Source: Mytilisepta virgata (lineage: Eukaryota; Mollusca; Bivalvia; Mytilida; Mytilidae). Taken from it: a stretch of DNA of 64,000 nucleotides. The notes under the pieces are model-generated. The model was given only the letters and a program-made list of their open reading frames with translations. It was not told where the DNA came from and did no database searches. Location: assembly GCA_028015205.1 (NCBI GenBank), contig CM051508.1:10062001-10126000 (forward strand), given 5' to 3'. Made by a program: the position numbers and the translations under genes. Shown here piece after piece: positions 54,271-64,000 of the stretch; positions within the stretch are counted from its first letter, which is position 1, and the number at the start of each line of letters is the position of its first letter.

Positions 54271-54740
54271 CACACAACTTTGAGTGCTAAATTAGATATT
54301 TAAATTTCAGGTTTGGGTTTTACACTTGTAATTACATGTCAAGGTGATACTATAGGGCATTAAAAACATTGTTCATCAAAGGAAACAACACTGCTAACAA
54401 GAAAGACATAATACATTGTATGTAACTTTCAAATCGGTTGTATTCTTTTTATATAGCTATTCTGTTTTTGATAATTTCCTTTGCAGAAATTGCATGCAGA
54501 AAAAAGTGTGGAAAAAAAGTTTCCCATGTATATAGAAAAATGTTTTAAAATAAAAAAAATGTTTTCAATTCTAAAAGCGGCTGCTCTGCGTGAACGTAGC
54601 ATAGCAGTGTTGTAGTTTCCGAAATTAGTAGCTACTATTTTCCGGGATTAAATTCAAAATTGAGGGTTAAAAAAGAGCTATCCAAGAGCTGAATAACATC
54701 TCTGAACAATTCTTAAAGTAAAAATGAAGAAAAAAATTCG

Positions 54741-54832
54741 TGCCCCGGGTGAGGATCGAACTCACGACCTTCAGATCGCTCTTTGTGATAGTGATTATGA
54801 GACTGACGCGCTACCTACTGCGCTACCGAGGC
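54741..54832 (-). tRNA. tRNA-Met(CAT) with intron (D2)
   Basis: Same gene; seven-T terminator, as in the second gene of array B. Confidence 0.94.
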
Positions 54833-55301
54833 CACACAACTTTGAGTGCTAAATTAGATATTTAAATTTCAGGTTTGGGTTTTACACTTGTAATTACATG
54901 TCAAGGTGATACTATAGGGCATTAAAAACATTGTTCATCAAAGGAAACAACACTGCTAACAAGAAAGACATAATACATTGTATGTAACTTTCAAATCGGT
55001 TGTATTCTTTTTATATAGCTATTCTGTTTTTGATAATTTCCTTTGCAGAAATTGCATGCAGAAAAAAGTGTGGAAAAAAAGTTTCCCATGTATATAGAAA
55101 AATGTTTTAAAATAAAAAAAATGTTTTCAATTCTAAAAGCGGCTGCTCTGCGTGAACGTAGCATAGCAGTGTTGTAGTTTCCGAAATTAGTAGCTACTAT
55201 TTTCCGGGATTAAATTCAAAATTGAGGGTTAAAAAAGAGCTATCCAAGAGCTGAATAACATCTCTGAACAATTCTTAAAGTAAAAATGAAGAAAAAATTC
55301 G

Positions 55302-55393
55302 TGCCCCGGGTGAGGATCGAACTCACGACCTTCAGATCGCTCTTTGTGATAGTGATTATGAGACTGACGCGCTACCTACTGCGCTACCGAGGC
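55302..55393 (-). tRNA. tRNA-Met(CAT) with intron (D3)
   Basis: Same 92-bp gene as 3267-3358. Confidence 0.94.
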
Positions 55394-55862
55394 CACACAA
55401 CTTTGAGTGCTAAATTAGATATTTAAATTTCAGGTTTGGGTTTTACACTTGTAATTACATGTCAAGGTGATACTATAGGGCATTAAAAACATTGTTCATC
55501 AAAGGAAACAACACTGCTAACAAGAAAGACATAATACATTGTATGTAACTTTCAAATCGGTTGTATTCTTTTTATATAGCTATTCTGTTTTTGATAATTT
55601 CCTTTGCAGAAATTGCATGCAGAAAAAAGTGTGGAAAAAAAGTTTCCCATGTATATAGAAAAATGTTTTAAAATAAAAAAAATGTTTTCAATTCTAAAAG
55701 CGGCTGCTCTGCGTGAACGTAGCATAGCAGTGTTGTAGTTTCCGAAATTAGTAGCTACTATTTTCCGGGATTAAATTCAAAATTGAGGGTTAAAAAAGAG
55801 CTATCCAAGAGCTGAATAACATCTCTGAACAATTCTTAAAGTAAAAATGAAGAAAAAATTCG

Positions 55863-55954
55863 TGCCCCGGGTGAGGATCGAACTCACGACCTTCAGATCG
55901 CTCTTTGTGATAGTGATTATGAGACTGACGCGCTACCTACTGCGCTACCGAGGC
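55863..55954 (-). tRNA. tRNA-Met(CAT) with intron (D4)
   Basis: Same gene; first unit with the gaatg spacer variant. Confidence 0.94.
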
Positions 55955-56423
55955 CACACAACTTTGAATGCTAAATTAGATATTTAAATTTCAGGTTTGG
56001 GTTTTACACTTGTAATTACATGTCAAGGTGATACTATAGGGCATTAAAAACATTGTTCATCAAAGGAAACAACACTGCTAACAAGAAAGACATAATACAT
56101 TGTATGTAACTTTCAAATCGGTTGTATTCTTTTTATATAGCTATTCTGTTTTTGATAATTTCCTTTGCAGAAATTGCATGCAGAAAAAAGTGTGGAAAAA
56201 AAGTTTCCCATGTATATAGAAAAATGTTTTAAAATAAAAAAAATGTTTTCAATTCTAAAAGCGGCTGCTCTGCGTGAACGTAGCATAGCAGTGTTGTAGT
56301 TTCCGAAATTAGTAGCTACTATTTTCCGGGATTAAATTCAAAATTGAGGGTTAAAAAAGAGCTATCCAAGAGCTGAATAACATCTCTGAACAATTCTTAA
56401 AGTAAAAATGAAGAAAAAATTCG

Positions 56424-56515
56424 TGCCCCGGGTGAGGATCGAACTCACGACCTTCAGATCGCTCTTTGTGATAGTGATTATGAGACTGACGCGCTACCTA
56501 CTGCGCTACCGAGGC
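56424..56515 (-). tRNA. tRNA-Met(CAT) with intron (D5)
   Basis: Same gene; spacer is back to gagtg. Confidence 0.94.
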
Positions 56516-56984
56516 CACACAACTTTGAGTGCTAAATTAGATATTTAAATTTCAGGTTTGGGTTTTACACTTGTAATTACATGTCAAGGTGATACTATAG
56601 GGCATTAAAAACATTGTTCATCAAAGGAAACAACACTGCTAACAAGAAAGACATAATACATTGTATGTAACTTTCAAATCGGTTGTATTCTTTTTATATA
56701 GCTATTCTGTTTTTGATAATTTCCTTTGCAGAAATTGCATGCAGAAAAAAGTGTGGAAAAAAAGTTTCCCATGTATATAGAAAAATGTTTTAAAATAAAA
56801 AAAATGTTTTCAATTCTAAAAGCGGCTGCTCTGCGTGAACGTAGCATAGCAGTGTTGTAGTTTCCGAAATTAGTAGCTACTATTTTCCGGGATTAAATTC
56901 AAAATTGAGGGTTAAAAAAGAGCTATCCAAGAGCTGAATAACATCTCTGAACAATTCTTAAAGTAAAAATGAAGAAAAAATTCG

Positions 56985-57076
56985 TGCCCCGGGTGAGGAT
57001 CGAACTCACGACCTTCAGATCGCTCTTTGTGATAGTGATTATGAGACTGACGCGCTACCTACTGCGCTACCGAGGC
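56985..57076 (-). tRNA. tRNA-Met(CAT) with intron (D6)
   Basis: Same gene; gaatg spacer. Confidence 0.94.
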
Positions 57077-57545
57077 CACACAACTTTGAATGCTAAATTA
57101 GATATTTAAATTTCAGGTTTGGGTTTTACACTTGTAATTACATGTCAAGGTGATACTATAGGGCATTAAAAACATTGTTCATCAAAGGAAACAACACTGC
57201 TAACAAGAAAGACATAATACATTGTATGTAACTTTCAAATCGGTTGTATTCTTTTTATATAGCTATTCTGTTTTTGATAATTTCCTTTGCAGAAATTGCA
57301 TGCAGAAAAAAGTGTGGAAAAAAAGTTTCCCATGTATATAGAAAAATGTTTTAAAATAAAAAAAATGTTTTCAATTCTAAAAGCGGCTGCTCTGCGTGAA
57401 CGTAGCATAGCAGTGTTGTAGTTTCCGAAATTAGTAGCTACTATTTTCCGGGATTAAATTCAAAATTGAGGGTTAAAAAAGAGCTATCCAAGAGCTGAAT
57501 AACATCTCTGAACAATTCTTAAAGTAAAAATGAAGAAAAAATTCG

Positions 57546-57637
57546 TGCCCCGGGTGAGGATCGAACTCACGACCTTCAGATCGCTCTTTGTGATAGTGAT
57601 TATGAGACTGACGCGCTACCTACTGCGCTACCGAGGC
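57546..57637 (-). tRNA. tRNA-Met(CAT) with intron (D7)
   Basis: Same gene; gaatg spacer. Confidence 0.94.
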
Positions 57638-58106
57638 CACACAACTTTGAATGCTAAATTAGATATTTAAATTTCAGGTTTGGGTTTTACACTTGTAATT
57701 ACATGTCAAGGTGATACTATAGGGCATTAAAAACATTGTTCATCAAAGGAAACAACACTGCTAACAAGAAAGACATAATACATTGTATGTAACTTTCAAA
57801 TCGGTTGTATTCTTTTTATATAGCTATTCTGTTTTTGATAATTTCCTTTGCAGAAATTGCATGCAGAAAAAAGTGTGGAAAAAAAGTTTCCCATGTATAT
57901 AGAAAAATGTTTTAAAATAAAAAAAATGTTTTCAATTCTAAAAGCGGCTGCTCTGCGTGAACGTAGCATAGCAGTGTTGTAGTTTCCGAAATTAGTAGCT
58001 ACTATTTTCCGGGATTAAATTCAAAATTGAGGGTTAAAAAAGAGCTATCCAAGAGCTGAATAACATCTCTGAACAATTCTTAAAGTAAAAATGAAGAAAA
58101 AATTCG

Positions 58107-58187
58107 TGCCCCGGGTGAGGATCGAACTCACGACCTTCAGATCGCTCTTTGTGATAGTGATTATGAGACCTACTGTGCTACCGAGGC
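58107..58187 (-). pseudogene. tRNA-Met with 11-bp deletion plus point change (D8)
   Basis: Lacks GTAGCGCGTCA (nt 19-29, ambiguous by two bases), i.e. the 3' D-stem strand and most of the 5' anticodon-stem strand. It also has gcg-to-gtg in the A-box region, which the later deletion copies do not have. It cannot fold as tRNA. Confidence 0.92.
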
Positions 58188-58656
58188 CACACAACTTTGA
58201 ATGCTAAATTAGATATTTAAATTTCAGGTTTGGGTTTTACACTTGTAATTACATGTCAAGGTGATACTATAGGGCATTAAAAACATTGTTCATCAAAGGA
58301 AACAACACTGCTAACAAGAAAGACATAATACATTGTATGTAACTTTCAAATCGGTTGTATTCTTTTTATATAGCTATTCTGTTTTTGATAATTTCCTTTG
58401 CAGAAATTGCATGCAGAAAAAAGTGTGGAAAAAAAGTTTCCCATGTATATAGAAAAATGTTTTAAAATAAAAAAAATGTTTTCAATTCTAAAAGCGGCTG
58501 CTCTGCGTGAACGTAGCATAGCAGTGTTGTAGTTTCCGAAATTAGTAGCTACTATTTTCCGGGATTAAATTCAAAATTGAGGGTTAAAAAAGAGCTATCC
58601 AAGAGCTGAATAACATCTCTGAACAATTCTTAAAGTAAAAATGAAGAAAAAATTCG

Positions 58657-58748
58657 TGCCCCGGGTGAGGATCGAACTCACGACCTTCAGATCGCTCTTT
58701 GTGATAGTGATTATGAGACTGACGCGCTACCTACTGCGCTACCGAGGC
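58657..58748 (-). tRNA. tRNA-Met(CAT) with intron (D9)
   Basis: Full-length gene between deletion copies; gaatg spacer. Confidence 0.94.
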
Positions 58749-59217
58749 CACACAACTTTGAATGCTAAATTAGATATTTAAATTTCAGGTTTGGGTTTTA
58801 CACTTGTAATTACATGTCAAGGTGATACTATAGGGCATTAAAAACATTGTTCATCAAAGGAAACAACACTGCTAACAAGAAAGACATAATACATTGTATG
58901 TAACTTTCAAATCGGTTGTATTCTTTTTATATAGCTATTCTGTTTTTGATAATTTCCTTTGCAGAAATTGCATGCAGAAAAAAGTGTGGAAAAAAAGTTT
59001 CCCATGTATATAGAAAAATGTTTTAAAATAAAAAAAATGTTTTCAATTCTAAAAGCGGCTGCTCTGCGTGAACGTAGCATAGCAGTGTTGTAGTTTCCGA
59101 AATTAGTAGCTACTATTTTCCGGGATTAAATTCAAAATTGAGGGTTAAAAAAGAGCTATCCAAGAGCTGAATAACATCTCTGAACAATTCTTAAAGTAAA
59201 AATGAAGAAAAAATTCG

Positions 59218-59309
59218 TGCCCCGGGTGAGGATCGAACTCACGACCTTCAGATCGCTCTTTGTGATAGTGATTATGAGACTGACGCGCTACCTACTGCGC
59301 TACCGAGGC
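59218..59309 (-). tRNA. tRNA-Met(CAT) with intron (D10)
   Basis: Full-length gene; gaatg spacer. Confidence 0.94.
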
Positions 59310-59778
59310 CACACAACTTTGAATGCTAAATTAGATATTTAAATTTCAGGTTTGGGTTTTACACTTGTAATTACATGTCAAGGTGATACTATAGGGCATT
59401 AAAAACATTGTTCATCAAAGGAAACAACACTGCTAACAAGAAAGACATAATACATTGTATGTAACTTTCAAATCGGTTGTATTCTTTTTATATAGCTATT
59501 CTGTTTTTGATAATTTCCTTTGCAGAAATTGCATGCAGAAAAAAGTGTGGAAAAAAAGTTTCCCATGTATATAGAAAAATGTTTTAAAATAAAAAAAATG
59601 TTTTCAATTCTAAAAGCGGCTGCTCTGCGTGAACGTAGCATAGCAGTGTTGTAGTTTCCGAAATTAGTAGCTACTATTTTCCGGGATTAAATTCAAAATT
59701 GAGGGTTAAAAAAGAGCTATCCAAGAGCTGAATAACATCTCTGAACAATTCTTAAAGTAAAAATGAAGAAAAAATTCG

Positions 59779-59870
59779 TGCCCCGGGTGAGGATCGAACT
59801 CACGACCTTCAGATCGCTCTTTGTGATAGTGATTATGAGACTGACGCGCTACCTACTGCGCTACCGAGGC
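59779..59870 (-). tRNA. tRNA-Met(CAT) with intron (D11)
   Basis: Full-length gene; last intact copy in the window. Confidence 0.94.
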
Positions 59871-60339
59871 CACACAACTTTGAATGCTAAATTAGATATT
59901 TAAATTTCAGGTTTGGGTTTTACACTTGTAATTACATGTCAAGGTGATACTATAGGGCATTAAAAACATTGTTCATCAAAGGAAACAACACTGCTAACAA
60001 GAAAGACATAATACATTGTATGTAACTTTCAAATCGGTTGTATTCTTTTTATATAGCTATTCTGTTTTTGATAATTTCCTTTGCAGAAATTGCATGCAGA
60101 AAAAAGTGTGGAAAAAAAGTTTCCCATGTATATAGAAAAATGTTTTAAAATAAAAAAAATGTTTTCAATTCTAAAAGCGGCTGCTCTGCGTGAACGTAGC
60201 ATAGCAGTGTTGTAGTTTCCGAAATTAGTAGCTACTATTTTCCGGGATTAAATTCAAAATTGAGGGTTAAAAAAGAGCTATCCAAGAGCTGAATAACATC
60301 TCTGAACAATTCTTAAAGTAAAAATGAAGAAAAAATTCG

Positions 60340-60420
60340 TGCCCCGGGTGAGGATCGAACTCACGACCTTCAGATCGCTCTTTGTGATAGTGATTATGAG
60401 ACCTACTGCGCTACCGAGGC
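60340..60420 (-). pseudogene. tRNA-Met with 11-bp deletion (D12)
   Basis: Same deletion as 58107-58187 without its extra point change. The A box (TAGCGCAGTAGG) and B box are still complete, so Pol III could transcribe it, but the product cannot fold as tRNA. Confidence 0.92.
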
Positions 60421-60889
60421 CACACAACTTTGAATGCTAAATTAGATATTTAAATTTCAGGTTTGGGTTTTACACTTGTAATTACATGTCAAGGTGATAC
60501 TATAGGGCATTAAAAACATTGTTCATCAAAGGAAACAACACTGCTAACAAGAAAGACATAATACATTGTATGTAACTTTCAAATCGGTTGTATTCTTTTT
60601 ATATAGCTATTCTGTTTTTGATAATTTCCTTTGCAGAAATTGCATGCAGAAAAAAGTGTGGAAAAAAAGTTTCCCATGTATATAGAAAAATGTTTTAAAA
60701 TAAAAAAAATGTTTTCAATTCTAAAAGCGGCTGCTCTGCGTGAACGTAGCATAGCAGTGTTGTAGTTTCCGAAATTAGTAGCTACTATTTTCCGGGATTA
60801 AATTCAAAATTGAGGGTTAAAAAAGAGCTATCCAAGAGCTGAATAACATCTCTGAACAATTCTTAAAGTAAAAATGAAGAAAAAATTCG

Positions 60890-60970
60890 TGCCCCGGGTG
60901 AGGATCGAACTCACGACCTTCAGATCGCTCTTTGTGATAGTGATTATGAGACCTACTGCGCTACCGAGGC
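60890..60970 (-). pseudogene. tRNA-Met with 11-bp deletion (D13)
   Basis: Same as 60340-60420. Confidence 0.92.
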
Positions 60971-61439
60971 CACACAACTTTGAATGCTAAATTAGATATT
61001 TAAATTTCAGGTTTGGGTTTTACACTTGTAATTACATGTCAAGGTGATACTATAGGGCATTAAAAACATTGTTCATCAAAGGAAACAACACTGCTAACAA
61101 GAAAGACATAATACATTGTATGTAACTTTCAAATCGGTTGTATTCTTTTTATATAGCTATTCTGTTTTTGATAATTTCCTTTGCAGAAATTGCATGCAGA
61201 AAAAAGTGTGGAAAAAAAGTTTCCCATGTATATAGAAAAATGTTTTAAAATAAAAAAAATGTTTTCAATTCTAAAAGCGGCTGCTCTGCGTGAACGTAGC
61301 ATAGCAGTGTTGTAGTTTCCGAAATTAGTAGCTACTATTTTCCGGGATTAAATTCAAAATTGAGGGTTAAAAAAGAGCTATCCAAGAGCTGAATAACATC
61401 TCTGAACAATTCTTAAAGTAAAAATGAAGAAAAAATTCG

Positions 61440-61520
61440 TGCCCCGGGTGAGGATCGAACTCACGACCTTCAGATCGCTCTTTGTGATAGTGATTATGAG
61501 ACCTACTGCGCTACCGAGGC
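61440..61520 (-). pseudogene. tRNA-Met with 11-bp deletion (D14)
   Basis: Same as 60340-60420. Confidence 0.92.
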
Positions 61521-61989
61521 CACACAACTTTGAATGCTAAATTAGATATTTAAATTTCAGGTTTGGGTTTTACACTTGTAATTACATGTCAAGGTGATAC
61601 TATAGGGCATTAAAAACATTGTTCATCAAAGGAAACAACACTGCTAACAAGAAAGACATAATACATTGTATGTAACTTTCAAATCGGTTGTATTCTTTTT
61701 ATATAGCTATTCTGTTTTTGATAATTTCCTTTGCAGAAATTGCATGCAGAAAAAAGTGTGGAAAAAAAGTTTCCCATGTATATAGAAAAATGTTTTAAAA
61801 TAAAAAAAATGTTTTCAATTCTAAAAGCGGCTGCTCTGCGTGAACGTAGCATAGCAGTGTTGTAGTTTCCGAAATTAGTAGCTACTATTTTCCGGGATTA
61901 AATTCAAAATTGAGGGTTAAAAAAGAGCTATCCAAGAGCTGAATAACATCTCTGAACAATTCTTAAAGTAAAAATGAAGAAAAAATTCG

Positions 61990-62070
61990 TGCCCCGGGTG
62001 AGGATCGAACTCACGACCTTCAGATCGCTCTTTGTGATAGTGATTATGAGACCTACTGCGCTACCGAGGC
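61990..62070 (-). pseudogene. tRNA-Met with 11-bp deletion (D15)
   Basis: Same as 60340-60420. Confidence 0.92.
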
Positions 62071-62539
62071 CACACAACTTTGAATGCTAAATTAGATATT
62101 TAAATTTCAGGTTTGGGTTTTACACTTGTAATTACATGTCAAGGTGATACTATAGGGCATTAAAAACATTGTTCATCAAAGGAAACAACACTGCTAACAA
62201 GAAAGACATAATACATTGTATGTAACTTTCAAATCGGTTGTATTCTTTTTATATAGCTATTCTGTTTTTGATAATTTCCTTTGCAGAAATTGCATGCAGA
62301 AAAAAGTGTGGAAAAAAAGTTTCCCATGTATATAGAAAAATGTTTTAAAATAAAAAAAATGTTTTCAATTCTAAAAGCGGCTGCTCTGCGTGAACGTAGC
62401 ATAGCAGTGTTGTAGTTTCCGAAATTAGTAGCTACTATTTTCCGGGATTAAATTCAAAATTGAGGGTTAAAAAAGAGCTATCCAAGAGCTGAATAACATC
62501 TCTGAACAATTCTTAAAGTAAAAATGAAGAAAAAATTCG

Positions 62540-62620
62540 TGCCCCGGGTGAGGATCGAACTCACGACCTTCAGATCGCTCTTTGTGATAGTGATTATGAG
62601 ACCTACTGCGCTACCGAGGC
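62540..62620 (-). pseudogene. tRNA-Met with 11-bp deletion (D16)
   Basis: Same as 60340-60420. Confidence 0.92.
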
Positions 62621-63089
62621 CACACAACTTTGAATGCTAAATTAGATATTTAAATTTCAGGTTTGGGTTTTACACTTGTAATTACATGTCAAGGTGATAC
62701 TATAGGGCATTAAAAACATTGTTCATCAAAGGAAACAACACTGCTAACAAGAAAGACATAATACATTGTATGTAACTTTCAAATCGGTTGTATTCTTTTT
62801 ATATAGCTATTCTGTTTTTGATAATTTCCTTTGCAGAAATTGCATGCAGAAAAAAGTGTGGAAAAAAAGTTTCCCATGTATATAGAAAAATGTTTTAAAA
62901 TAAAAAAAATGTTTTCAATTCTAAAAGCGGCTGCTCTGCGTGAACGTAGCATAGCAGTGTTGTAGTTTCCGAAATTAGTAGCTACTATTTTCCGGGATTA
63001 AATTCAAAATTGAGGGTTAAAAAAGAGCTATCCAAGAGCTGAATAACATCTCTGAACAATTCTTAAAGTAAAAATGAAGAAAAAATTCG

Positions 63090-63170
63090 TGCCCCGGGTG
63101 AGGATCGAACTCACGACCTTCAGATCGCTCTTTGTGATAGTGATTATGAGACCTACTGCGCTACCGAGGC
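63090..63170 (-). pseudogene. tRNA-Met with 11-bp deletion (D17)
   Basis: Same as 60340-60420. Confidence 0.92.
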
Positions 63171-63639
63171 CACACAACTTTGAATGCTAAATTAGATATT
63201 TAAATTTCAGGTTTGGGTTTTACACTTGTAATTACATGTCAAGGTGATACTATAGGGCATTAAAAACATTGTTCATCAAAGGAAACAACACTGCTAACAA
63301 GAAAGACATAATACATTGTATGTAACTTTCAAATCGGTTGTATTCTTTTTATATAGCTATTCTGTTTTTGATAATTTCCTTTGCAGAAATTGCATGCAGA
63401 AAAAAGTGTGGAAAAAAAGTTTCCCATGTATATAGAAAAATGTTTTAAAATAAAAAAAATGTTTTCAATTCTAAAAGCGGCTGCTCTGCGTGAACGTAGC
63501 ATAGCAGTGTTGTAGTTTCCGAAATTAGTAGCTACTATTTTCCGGGATTAAATTCAAAATTGAGGGTTAAAAAAGAGCTATCCAAGAGCTGAATAACATC
63601 TCTGAACAATTCTTAAAGTAAAAATGAAGAAAAAATTCG

Positions 63640-63720
63640 TGCCCCGGGTGAGGATCGAACTCACGACCTTCAGATCGCTCTTTGTGATAGTGATTATGAG
63701 ACCTACTGCGCTACCGAGGC
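63640..63720 (-). pseudogene. tRNA-Met with 11-bp deletion (D18)
   Basis: Same as 60340-60420; last copy in the window. Confidence 0.92.
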
Positions 63721-64000
63721 CACACAACTTTGAATGCTAAATTAGATATTTAAATTTCAGGTTTGGGTTTTACACTTGTAATTACATGTCAAGGTGATAC
63801 TATAGGGCATTAAAAACATTGTTCATCAAAGGAAACAACACTGCTAACAAGAAAGACATAATACATTGTATGTAACTTTCAAATCGGTTGTATTCTTTTT
63901 ATATAGCTATTCTGTTTTTGATAATTTCCTTTGCAGAAATTGCATGCAGAAAAAAGTGTGGAAAAAAAGTTTCCCATGTATATAGAAAAATGTTTTAAAA

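Larger units (their letters stand above)
54086..64000. repeat. tRNA-Met tandem array D, 18 copies (8 with an 11-bp deletion), continues past window
   Basis: Starts 54179, 54741 (562-bp step, extra a), 55302, 55863, 56424, 56985, 57546, 58107, 58657, 59218, 59779, 60340, 60890, 61440, 61990, 62540, 63090, 63640. Units with the 11-bp tRNA deletion (58107 and all seven from 60340 on) are 550 bp. A spacer base next to the tRNA 5' end shifts from gagtg to gaatg (a in the unit at 55863 and in every unit from 56985). So the block changes type from left to right. The window ends inside the spacer after 63720. No other gene is seen. Confidence 0.97.

Overview
This window is eukaryotic, AT-rich repeat DNA with no single-copy host gene. 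The metazoan-type elongator tRNA-Met, the Tx1/L1-like LINE and the Ty3/Gypsy element suggest an invertebrate animal; a bivalve mollusc is plausible but cannot be settled from the sequence.

The backbone is a tandem array of a 561-bp unit. Each unit carries one minus-strand tRNA-Met(CAT) gene with a 19-nt intron, internal A and B boxes and a T6 Pol III terminator. I count 54 untruncated copies: 46 full-length and 8 with the same 11-bp deletion. They fall in four blocks: A (3174-9509, 11 genes), B (15549-25811, 18), C (43956-48046, 7) and D (54086-64000, 18, running off the window). Spacers hold no other gene I can recognise.

The blocks are separated by four copies of one 6,039-bp, two-ORF, poly(A)-tailed non-LTR retrotransposon (LINE), all on the minus strand like the tRNAs: 1-3173 (cut by the window edge), 9510-15548, 25812-43955 (interrupted) and 48047-54085. 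At each of the three visible 3' ends the poly(A) joins the tRNA-Met gene exactly between nucleotides 21 and 22, leaving a 71-bp headless tRNA. At each 5' end the LINE joins the same spacer point, so 164 bp of the unit is present on both sides. Junctions and the 18-nt tail are the same in every copy, which suggests one ancestral targeted insertion later amplified with its array. ORF1 has two CCHC knuckles plus a cysteine-rich array with a 12-residue period. ORF2 has an AP endonuclease, a reverse transcriptase and a C-terminal CCHC.

The third LINE copy is split in ORF1 by a young Ty3/Gypsy-type LTR retrotransposon (30348-42448, minus strand) with 1,977-bp near-identical LTRs and a 4-bp target duplication. 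It encodes Gag, and Pol (protease, reverse transcriptase, RNase H, integrase) in the -1 frame behind a canonical TTTAAAC slippery site with a potential pseudoknot. Between pol and the 3' LTR, where some relatives carry env, it encodes a 192-aa SGNH/GDSL-type hydrolase-like protein.

Most notable for follow-up: the tRNA-Met-targeted LINE, the 8 array units whose deletion removes exactly the LINE insertion site, the SGNH protein in the LTR element, and the cysteine array in LINE ORF1.
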